Assembly (NCBI GenBank): GCA_965153455.1
Contig: OZ234499.1
Span: 496,001 to 560,000 of the forward strand
Reading direction: 5' to 3'
Source of the DNA: Sphagnum compactum
Lineage: Eukaryota; Bryophyta; Sphagnopsida; Sphagnales
Length of the DNA stretch: 64,000 nucleotides
The notes beneath the pieces are model-generated. The model did no database searches, had not been told where the DNA came from, and saw nothing but the letters and a program-made list of their open reading frames with translations. Shown one piece after another: positions 37,501 to 47,106 of this stretch. The position numbers were made by a program, and so were the translations under genes. The first letter of the stretch is position 1; each line of letters begins with the position of its first letter.

Positions 37501-39409
37501 CACACATATGAGGAGTCAAGATGTCAAGACCAACTAATCTTGCTGTTCCATTTTGATGTGTTCATTGTCTAATAATGCCTCTATAATCAGGCTCAGTCTC
37601 GCATAGGATCCTTTCAACTGAGTGTCCCACAGGAGTCATCAAGAGCTCTCCACAACTCCATACATGGACACTGTTGTACTGCTTTACTGCTTTCTTGCAC
37701 ACATAAAGGAGGGAGGAGTGAAGAAAGGAATACCCCAGTTCCTGCGTCCACCCAAAATTCCATGAAGCAGCACTGCAGTAGCAGGTGCAGGAGCTGCCCG
37801 CTCTCTTACTTCACTCCACCGCAACTATAGTCATACAACACTACCATATCACTGCTGGTATGCATCATGCTGCTAAGTATCCTAAGGTGGATTGCACTTC
37901 TAGAATATTTCGAATCAAACTAGCCTGAATGGGGAGAACTTAAATCTTCAATGGCCTCTCCCTGACATCAATACTTGCTGTTCATCTAAGCTTCAATATG
38001 CTGCCTCCACATAAAATTGCTAATATGGACTGGTGATTCATTAAGCAGTTTGGGAGACCTGAATGAATCAGCTTGCACTATTCGGACTACCATGTGGCTG
38101 GAAAATCCCTGAACTACAGCTCAAACAGAACATGCTTAAACAAACTTGAATGCTGAAAAAATTCTGAAGAACAAACAGTACAGGGTCTCCTCAGACAGGT
38201 CTAGCCATGACTTTGTAAATTTGTAAGTGTCCACATTGACCAAGTTTCTGTTAAGGGGCTCAACAGTTGAAGGCTTTGTTGCATCATACTCCATATAGGT
38301 GTTAGTATATCTGTGCAGAAAGGAAGGATATATTACCAATGCACCTTGAACCAGCTCATATGCCTGCACACACCATGTATACACATTAGGACTACTGGGC
38401 ATGTATAGTCAAGATGCCTCTGAGTATGGCCTGACAGGTTCTCCCATCCAGCTGCCGTACTCCATGACAAATGAAAGAAAGAGGCAAGCACACTGTCTAA
38501 TCTTGTCAAAATGCACACTTGAAAACTAGACAGCTCCACAAAATGACAAGACACTTATCCACATTATGCCTTCATGACTTCCAGCACTCTTGTTTGTTCA
38601 TGTGTGCACCATGTATCAAAATGTGTGGTCTTGCATGCATTCTTATCAAACCAGAAAGTGCAAGCAACAAAAAAGGGGTCACAGCTCATTCCATTAGCTA
38701 TTAAATCTATGGTGCATTGGATTATATGCAGAGGCAACAGACAAAAAGCATCCCTGAGGATACAGCCCATGGAAAGTAGGTTACCAGAGCCTTTCCAGTA
38801 GTTTGTATTGCTGGAGACCGTGTTGCAAATGGTCTCTCTTCAATTAAAGTCATACAAATCTTCCTCCGTGGAACTTTACCAATTTGACCTAAACTTTGCT
38901 GATTTGACCAATGGGGTGACATCAAGCCATCACATTCCACCTGTCTCACACAAAGTTGCAAGCAAAAGCATCCAGATAAATAAACGAGCTTCCTTCTGAC
39001 ATACTGAATATGGACTGCAGACAACCTGCATTTTCACACACCTAACACACATATTGACTTGGAGCCTTAGCTATACATCCTTGCCCAAAATTCAGACTGA
39101 AACCCTTGATTTGCAAGGTAGCCTCTTTGCATTGCAATAGGTATTCCCTTGGAAATTCGGATTTCATCCAACTAGTGTAACTCTTTTTAGTCCAAATTTG
39201 GAGAGCATTCCACAACTTCAGAGCAGGAAAATCACAAGAATATTTTCTACCTGTACCGCAAGAGAAAAGTGTATGGAACTTTGAAGACGAGCCCTGGCGA
39301 ACTGGGGACTAGACAGGTTATAACTGGTGCATTTGGAATCCCTCGAGTGGCGAGCGTGCGCTACAGCCGAAACTTGCCTCTGCATTGCTGTTTTCACCAC
39401 GCCGGCCAT
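34538..39409 (-). CDS. ABHD11: ABHD11-type alpha/beta hydrolase
   Basis: Thirteen coding exons on the minus strand: 39251-39409, 38785-38940, 38337-38363, 37734-37824, 37409-37452, 37130-37228, 36907-36964, 36745-36797, 36046-36147, 35809-35874, 35328-35452, 34950-35121 and 34538-34615. They join into 1230 nt (409 aa) with consistent phases and GT-AG junctions. The fold shows HGILGGRRNW (oxyanion strand), DLRCHGES, the nucleophile elbow GHSFGG (Ser207), WVLDSTPGK with EDHPGEL, FLRAERSLHRW and the catalytic His383 in LEDAGHW. The first about 50 residues are basic and Ser/Ala-rich, like an organelle transit peptide. The substrate is not predictable from sequence; animal ABHD11 is mitochondrial. 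Exon 2 (38785-38940) has the least certain acceptor because it lies outside the conserved domain. Confidence 0.9.
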
Positions 39410-39613
39410 CTTCGCCACAAAACGCGTAATAATTCCTGGTCAATAGACGCTTTGGAAACACAAGTACTAAAAATTACTCTACGATAAGATCAGAGGACAG
39501 AACACGAATCTCACGAACCTAAAATTCCCTCAAAAAAAAAAGAACCAGGATCTTCTGCTGCCAATGGCGACAAGAAGCCATGTGAAAGACAAAAGAAAAT
39601 TTGTGCATAGAAA

Positions 39614-39828
39614 CAAAACACATCATAATAAACCAGATGCAAGAGCAATCAAATGAACCAGATTATAATGGAAACACATCATAATGAACCAGATGCAAGA
39701 GCAATCAAATGAACCAGATCCAAATGAAAACGCAGTATCACGAACCAGATGCAAGGGCAATCAAATGAACAGCATCATAGTGGAGACACATCATAATGAA
39801 CCAGATGCAAGTGCAATCAAATTCCGAT
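39614..39828. repeat. Tandem repeat, four units of exactly 56 bp
   Basis: AACCAGATGCAAGRGCAATC starts at 39631, 39687, 39743 and 39799, a constant 56-bp step. The unit also contains ACACATCATAATGAACCAG. It would fall inside the proposed 5' UTR intron of the hydrolase gene. Confidence 0.95.
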
Positions 39829-40164
39829 TTTGTGGAGGGTCGGACATTGTGCGGGGAACAGGAGACCTCGGGAGAAGAGCTATATTATTATGTAGAAAAT
39901 AGCGAGTCGCGAGTCGAGAGAGGAGAAGAGTGAGCAGTTTTCAATGGCCAAAAACCCTGGACTTACCTCGATGATGCGCAGAGCAAAAGTCGATGAAGCG
40001 AATTAGGGAGGCGATGTGCCCGCTCGCTCTCGAAGCAACAAACGGACGGGACAGCAACGAAGGCGCCGGCAAGCACCGGCCAACCACACGTGCCGAGCCC
40101 TAAACGCCAACCACACGCTCTTCGCTCTGTTCTGGACCTCTCTCTTGCGCGCACAAGCGCCGGC

Positions 40165-40955
40165 CTCGGTTTTCACTCCCAATCAACGGACAACGCCCCT
40201 TTCGTTGATGATGATTTCGGTCGCCTCGTGCTATCCGCTCGGCCTCGGTCCTCAGTGCTCACTCCCAATCAACGGACAACGCCACCATGGTGGATGATAA
40301 TTTCGGTCGCCTCGTGCTATAAGCCCCAGAAAAAGGCACAGTGCCCATCCATGTTCGTGGATGGATGGATGCTTAGATGATTCCCGAGCAAGCAGACAGA
40401 CAGACCTCGGTGTTGTCGCCCAATCAAGGGACAATGTCATCCATATTCGTGGATGATTTCGTACGGCCTCGGTCGCCACCTCCTACTTCACGGCCAGTCA
40501 CCGAACAATGGCGTCCATGTATCCGCGGATGAATTTATTGCGTGCCCCAATCACCTTGTGATTTTCCATGTCTGTTCAACGAACAATGCCATGTTAAAGG
40601 ATGGATGTAACATCAAGCGAGCACACCGACCTACCTCCTTGTTTTCCGCCCAATCTAGGGGGCAAGGACATCTTCATGGATGATTTCTCACGTCCATGAT
40701 CATCGCCGCCTCGTGTTTCACGGCCGATTGACGAACAATGCCATCCATGTTCGTGGATGATGATGAAGTTAGCGAACACAAGCACCTCGTTCCGATCAAC
40801 GACCAACGCCAATCTTCATCGATGATTTCGCACGACCCCGATCGCCTCGTGCCTCACGCCCTATCACCGAACATTCGTGGATGATCTCTCGCGACAAGCA
40901 TCTCGTTCTTCACGGTCGATTAGCGAACTATATTAACGTTCGTGGATGATTATTG
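40165..40955. repeat. Degenerate GC-rich tandem array, unit about 85-110 bp
   Basis: Variants of CCGATCAACGAACAATGCC, TCCATGTTCGTGGATGATTT and TCGCCTCGTGYTTCACGGCC recur about eight times. The two best-preserved neighbours, from CACTCCCAATCAACGGACAA at 40175 and 40260, are 85 bp apart. It encodes no consistent protein. Confidence 0.8.
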
Positions 40956-40982
40956 TTTCTGTCCGCGTTTTCTCGTGAAAGA

Positions 40983-42762
40983 ATGAGGGCAAATCTGGAG
41001 CAGCCAAGTGGCAGGCCGCAGGGCTGGTTCGCGAGGCCGCGGTTGCAGCGTCTGCGCGCATTGGAAGACGAAATCGAGAGAGACGACAAACGACGAATTG
41101 CGCGCAGTTTCGGAGATGGGTGCTCCTCGCGTGGTAGCAACTCGATGACGACGAAGGAGCGGCTTCTCGGGAACCAAATTTTGTACGATTTGGTGAATTC
41201 TTGAGCCAGAATTGGCCCTCTCTCTGTCCCTCTCACAGATGGATCTGGGCTCTCCGGGTTTATGCAATGCTGCTGCGGTCGTGTTGGAAGAACAGAAGTC
41301 TTGAGAGGATTTTGAAAACATGGGAAATAGACGCTAATGTACAGTATGGTGCAGTTGTTAGCAACAAAGAATTGGCAGCATGATGATGACTCTCCTCTCT
41401 ATCTGAAAGCACTCAGGTTCCTCTGCCCTCCTCAGTCATGCTTGTGCGAAGTCGCTAGAAGGTTGGGAATTTTCAAGCCTGCGGCTGTGGGACGTAGACT
41501 GGTAAGAGCTGTCGTTGCCGCATCTTTGAAGAAGGGGGGTGCACAATGTCGCATCGGAGCCATGGATAATAGTAGGGATCAAGGGCGGTGGCGGCATGGA
41601 GCACATTCATATAGTTTGGCAACAAAATTCCCATTTTCCAGCGTGAAGGATAGGATGAAGCAATGTGCAGGAGTCCACGATCCTCTCCCTCTACTGGCCT
41701 CTTCTGACCTAAATTCGACATCAACACAACTCCTTCAAACCCAAAAGGAGAAGGAGAATGCAATAGCTGAGAATCAGCAGACGTCAAATGCACTTGAGGA
41801 AGTCAAGCACAATGCTGAGGTGTCTGAGACTGATGAAAAATCATTTGCATGCCCTGGAAGATGTGTATGCAAAGACCACCAGTAACGTGGCATACCTTGC
41901 ACAATTCTGTCGAAGTTGTTGCAGTCAGTTTGTCGAAAAGCTGGAAGAGAATCAGGGGTCCTGTTCAGATCATGGGGCACAGTGATGGCATGTGTATGTC
42001 ATGATGCAATTGAAGCAAGAGAATGAGGACCTTAGAATAGAGCTGCAAGTAGTGCAAGAAAGAGAATCAAAGCACTGCAGCATTTCGGAGCATCAATGCT
42101 CTAACCCCACAACCAATGATGAGACGACCCATGAAAAGAATTTTGACGCAGTGCTCAGGAGCTACATTCTCTGTAGGTATTTTTGCTTGTAGTTCTGGAG
42201 TTAGAACTATGTATTGCATCTCCAAATACATTTCTTTGTTGTTAAAGAGAGTTAACAAGTGATGGCAGTGGTTGGTTGGTCACAGGGACCTGTTCCATGC
42301 AGAATTGAAACTGTTGATCTTGGCAAAGTTGTTGATGTATGAGACAGAGGAGGTCACAGGACAGAGCAAGTTTGCTCAGTTGCAACATGAATGTCTGGTT
42401 TTGTGAAACAAGGTTGTGTCCCTGGAGGAATCACATGCTAGGGACAACGCAGATCGAACAACCTTGATCTACATTATGGATCAAAGAATAGTTTATACCT
42501 CTTTGTCTGTCAGCAGAGTTTCAATTATGTTCCTTACTGGAAGTTGTTGAGTGCAGTTTTTGGCAAGGCCACCAATGGGCAAATCTCATTGGAGAAGATG
42601 GACCTAATAAACACAGTGAACCAACTCCTTTTGGAGATGAACAAGCTCAAGAGTGAAAAGACTTCACTTGAAGAGGAACTCAAGATGCACGGCCACACCC
42701 TAGCATGTTACCATATCAAAGGTACTGTCAATGCCCCACGATGTAGCCCTGATTGCCAGTAA
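40983..42762 (+). pseudogene. Coiled-coil protein gene, structure unresolved, probably broken
   Basis: I do not recognise the family. A 73-residue frame at 40983-41204 is basic and charged. An acceptor-like pyrimidine tract precedes ATGGATCTGGGC at 41239. From about 41700 the sequence reads as a Gln/Glu/Lys-rich coiled coil (TQLLQTQKEKENAIAENQQ) until 41850, where the frame must shift to continue with HALEDVYAKTTSNVAYL. It goes on with KQENEDLRIELQVVQERE (about 42008) and NQLLLEMNKLKSEKTSLEEE (about 42625), separated by stops. Either undetected short introns or frameshifts account for this. The likely frame shift inside one coherent coiled-coil block argues for a decayed gene. Confidence 0.45.
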
Positions 42763-45400
42763 CAAAGTATGCCAGTAGTCTCCCTTCCCTTGCAGTGGTG
42801 GTTGCATTATGATATTGTTAACCATCATCTACAACTGTTGACAAACTCTGAAGGTGTTTGTTCAAGCAGTCAACCTTCTGCTCTTCTCTCCAGGCCTGCT
42901 TTTTCTTTGTTATGTTGGTTCTAGTATCCTTTCGAGGACAAACAACTGGCTACACAGTAGAGTTTGTGCTTGTGGGTTTAGGGTTTGTGCTTGTGAGCTT
43001 GGGATCTCGTCAAAGCCCAACTATGTCTCTGTTGTCAGTGACAGTCTAAACACCAATCCTGAAATGACGCCATCCCTGCAGATAGTGAAATTCACAAAAT
43101 CCTCCATTAGACTCATTAAATACAAACATTTAAACTCATGATATTGTGCATTCTTATCAGGCAGGCATCTGGACAAAGGCGTAATGCTCTGGGATGTTTG
43201 CTTGTAGAGTATGTATCTTTTTAGGTTGGAATACTTTGTGCTTTTCTGAAAGCAGAAAAACCAATCTACCTGACTGATGTAGACCAGGATAATATGACAG
43301 TTTTGTTGAAGAGATCAATGTTTTTCTTCCCCATAGTCTTGGTAATGGGACAAGCTGCCTTGCAACCTGTGGTTGTAAAGGATTGCCAACACATAAACAT
43401 GAAAGCATGGGATCCAATGTGCTTGGGGTGGAATTCTCCTTCCTTTGAAACAATAATGAGGCCCATTGGTTAGATGTCACAGGGTTTATTTGGTGATTAA
43501 AAGAAGGTCAACAAAGTGTTGCAAGGTAGTTGAGATCATTTCTAATGGGACTTCCAAAACTGCTTCATGTGGAGGAGCCCTCTCCTCTTCTTCTTCTTCT
43601 TCTTCTTTAGTACTAGTCATGAGGTTTATTTGCTCCATCAAAATCTGGAAGCCAAGAGATGGGTTATCCCAGTGGCTAGTTTGGTGGAGTGGCAGCAGGT
43701 TCCTACTTTGTGCAAGGTCAGAAGGAGGCAGGTTGTCTCAAAGTCTGCTTACCAATTGTGAGTACTCATTACCCTTAAGCCTATCATCTCCTTTGTGAGG
43801 TCAAAAACAAAGTATTAGACCAAAAATTCAATTGTTTAAATTCCATTGCTTTTCAAATAGATTCTTTTTTATTTTGGCCTGTACCTGGGGCACCTTCTAG
43901 TGGAGCTTTACAACATAGTCCCCATAAGTCAAGTAGCTTCCACTATTCCATTCACAATTCAAAATTTCCTTACATGATAGCAAAGCCTTTGAATGTACAT
44001 TCTCATAAAGTCAGATATGTGTGGATGGCTTTAATATGCATAATTCATTATACAAGATGATTGTTTGTACAGAGGAATGCCCTATTGTTAGGCTAATTAT
44101 GCTCTGGGAGCTGAGGACAGAGCCTGAGGTCCAGGTCGTAATGATAGCAAGGTCTTCCTGGTGTAACAAATGAGGATCTTTGTGACTTGTAATGTTAGAA
44201 TCATTTCAGATTGACAGTTAGGGTTCTCCACTACTGTAATAACCTTGGGATCGGGCCTTCCCAATGTACAGAGGGTGTTTTGGTTTCCATTTCAGTTTCT
44301 AAAACACCCTTTGTGCAATGGGCCTTGAAACGCCCTTCATACAATGGGAGGGGCCACCACCCTTGAAAACACTGGATCCCAATTGTCCACTATTATCATA
44401 AAACACCCCGGCTAGAGAGATCTAGAGAGATCTAATGCCAAACCTCTTGCACCAACCTGGAGCCAGAAATTCTACTTGGGGGGCGAGGCCGCCAAAACAA
44501 CAGAGGGAATTTCTATCAAGGTTGTTACTATGGGACATTGCCATTTCATTGGAAATGGTGGATCAATCCATCAAAGACATGCATCCTGATAATTGCATCC
44601 CACATTCCAAGATAGGCCATTCAAAGAGAAAGTGATTCTAAGCAAGTTTTCTTGATAATCAAACACAGAAATAGAGAAGAAATCATTGAAGCATGTTTTG
44701 AAAAATTATATTTATGACATTATGTGCAGCTTGTGCAGCTTGTGCAGCTTGTGCACCTTAACAGCAACATGCGCATCCAATAATTGGAAGAAGAGGATCT
44801 CAAAAAAAACATGATTTGATTGATTTTACACAATGATTCACAAAAGTCATGAATTAACCTGGACTATGAATGAACAAGAAATGTTTTACTTCCTGAAATT
44901 TATTGAACAATCTGTTGGATGATACATATGGAAACTTGGAACATCAACATGCTCAAATTGATTACAAGATTGGTAGGCCAATATCGATTTCAAAAGATGT
45001 TGTCATTGATAAAATAAAATATCATGATCTAGAAATTATTATTGCAAAGTGTCCTATGGATATAGACATGTAAATGTATATGATAAAATGTGCTATTGCC
45101 CAAGGTGCCAAATATAAAATATGAAAAAAAAAATTTAATTAGCCATCATGTTTCAAACAAGTCCATCCTAACTAAGTGCTTTGAGAATGCAAGATTCCTA
45201 TAAGATGACTTTAAACCCGTCTCAAAACAATTACTTGCCCCTAGTGAAAGGTGAACTCCAAAACTATAACAGTCACTATTGACAGTTTTTGCTAAAATAT
45301 TTAATTTTCAACAAAACGGGTCCGACAACCCTATATTTAACATTCCAAAATTTAGACATATAAGTTGAACTATGTAAGATATGTTTATATTTTAACACAA
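42763..45400. other. Intergenic, no gene recognised
   Basis: Mixed-composition sequence without a supportable gene. It includes a (TCT)n run at 43584-43607, a run of four 9-bp units TTGTGCAGC at about 44727-44758, and a stretch around 44200-44480 with paired ACCCTTTGTGCAATGGG-like words and TAGAGAGATC repeats that could be old LTR sequence. Confidence 0.4.
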
Positions 45401-45406
45401 ACAATG

Positions 45407-45640
45407 ATAATCTAGTGGCTAGGACACTCATTTCTCAGCAAAAGGCTGGGAGATGGGGCCTTGGGTGAATCAGCACCTACACTGGTATCATGGTAAAAAC
45501 CCTGAATTTGTTTAGGGTACTTCTAACCATGGTAAAGATCCCACCCTGAGAGTAAATGGGGATCTTCAACAGGATTTCTCTTCAACTGGATATCGTGAGA
45601 GTTATTACTCTCCAAGCTGTCCAGGGAACTTCCACAATTT
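45407..45640 (+). mobile_element. SINE-like element with tRNA-Glu-like head
   Basis: The text AATCTAGTGGCTAGGACACT, then TCTCAGCAAAAGGCTGGGAG and GGGTGAATCAG, resembles a eukaryotic tRNA-Glu body. The A box matches TAGTGGYTAGGA. The B box GGTTCRANNC is degraded, so it is not a working tRNA gene. The downstream part ends with an inverted copy of a word in the 74-bp repeats at 45.8 kb. The 3' boundary is uncertain. Confidence 0.4.
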
Positions 45641-45822
45641 GAAATTTTTTTTTCAGGTTGTCCATTTTTCTTTAAATTAAGTTTAAAGCCATTTTTTTAA
45701 AAAATTGCTGTGCTTTAAGTAATGAAAGGGTTTAGGTTTAGAACCTTCTCCTATAAGTATAACATTTTGACATGAACTATATGCATGTTATTGCATATAG
45801 CCTTTCATCTCATCTCACCTTG

Positions 45823-45896
45823 TGATGACATCATTGATTTGAATACATTAATCATATCCAGTTGAAGAGAAATCCTGATTTCGGATGTATCATGTT
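45823..45896 (+). repeat. 74-bp direct repeat, left copy
   Basis: It matches 46209-46282 along its full 74 bp with few mismatches and no length change. Its core 24 bases (45854-45877) also occur exactly, in inverted orientation, at 45570-45593. Confidence 0.9.
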
Positions 45897-46150
45897 CGTG
45901 ATGACATATGTTAGGTGCGTGAAAGGGAGTGCCATACGTAGTGAGGTTGCAATTTGGGGAAGGGTGAGGATGACGAGCATTTGTTTCTTGTTTGTCCTAA
46001 TATGCAGAAAGTTAGGGAACGCTTTTGTTTGGCCTTGCCTCTCATCCACACTAGCACTCTTGCTGAGCTCATGCAGACTACAAACACGATCACCCTGGCC
46101 AAGTTTGTGGCATGCTGCCAGTACCAGAGGACAATATGTCCTTCACGATC
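45895..46150 (+). pseudogene. LINE reverse transcriptase C-terminal fragment, zinc-knuckle type
   Basis: The frames MTYVRCVKGSAIRSEV and, after a shift near 45945, CNLGKGEDDEHLFLVCP then NMQKVRERF match the C-terminal Cys/His end (C...E-x3-H-x3-C) of many non-LTR retrotransposon ORF2 proteins. One frameshift and the lack of upstream reverse transcriptase show it is a fragment. Confidence 0.7.
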
Positions 46151-46208
46151 TACCTTTCGTCTAATGAACTCTCTGGTCCCAAACGGATGTAAAATTGTAA
46201 ACAGTTTA

Positions 46209-46282
46209 TGATGACATCATTGAGTTGAATACATTTATGATATGCAGGTGAAGAGAAATCATGATTTCGTATGTACCATGTT
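46209..46282 (+). repeat. 74-bp direct repeat, right copy
   Basis: Second copy of 45823-45896. The pair brackets the LINE fragment. At 74 bp it is too long for a normal LINE target duplication. Confidence 0.9.
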
Positions 46283-47106
46283 TAGATGTAAAATGCTACC
46301 GATTGAGACCCAGATTTCAGGCGGCTGAATTTTCCGGGGAAGAACACGACACATAGAGTCATCATGGTGGTCATTCTCGAGACGTGGAGGGGGGTGGAAG
46401 AGACTTTATAGCATATCAGCGTCCACGACGGATGTGGGGGAAGGAAGGATGCTTCTTCGTCTCTTTCCGACGAAAGAAGAAGAAGAAGAAGATCTTTTGA
46501 AAAATCTCAGCTGCACCCCCACCAAAACAAAACGGCCTCTCAAATTGTATAAGTTTTCGCGAAACGGGCCCCACTCCTACGCCAAATCACACACTTGGCT
46601 TGGCCGTCTACAGAGCACACCAGACCAGCAATTTAAGTCTACTAGTTTGCTCGCTCGCTCGCTCGATGATTACGAGCTTGAACTCAGTCTCCTTGCCTTG
46701 CAAATTTGACTTCAACTCGTAAATTTACACCGCAAATTTGTGGGATAAGCAAACCACCTATAAAAACCACTTGTTGGAATATTATCCCCTGCATCCTCAA
46801 GATCGAATTTCCTGAGCTTGGTGGGTGTTTTGTGCGGCGTTGTATTTACGTGCAGATCGCTTGTAGGGGGTTGCGTTTCTTCTTTTGTCTTCAAGTTGTC
46901 TCCAAAACTTTGCTCTGTTTTTTTTAATTTTTTAGAACCAAGTTCAACTCTTGGTTGAATTTTGGTTGGAGGTTTCCGCTAAAAGTTTCGAGTTTTGGGA
47001 GTTGTAGGTACTTTATCATTCAAGGACAAGTTGGGGTGTAGGAGGAGGAGGAGAAGGAAGAGGGAGGGTTTTGGGGGTATTTGCTGCAATTTGAGAGAGA
47101 CTAGCG
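46283..47106. promoter_or_regulatory. Upstream region of the first reductase gene
   Basis: It contains a purine-rich (GAA)n run at about 46478-46490 and, next to the start codon, a G/A-rich leader ending TTGAGAGAGACTAGCG. The downstream paralogue has a similar leader (CAATTGAGAGAGAGCT), which suggests a shared 5' UTR. No TATA box could be fixed. Confidence 0.45.

Larger units (their letters stand above)
39410..40982. promoter_or_regulatory. Divergent intergenic region with 5' UTR intron candidate
   Basis: This region separates the minus-strand hydrolase from the plus-strand coiled-coil stretch. On the minus strand a strong donor (GAG|GTAAGT, intron side 39961-39966) and an acceptor (ACCAG|GAATT, 39436-39437) could define a 5' UTR intron of the hydrolase gene. 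It contains the two tandem arrays listed separately and is clearly GC-richer than its surroundings from about 39990 on. Confidence 0.45.

Noticed and set aside
45407-45480. Functional tRNA gene
   Set aside because: The B box and the acceptor stem are degraded, so at most a tRNA-derived repeat is present.
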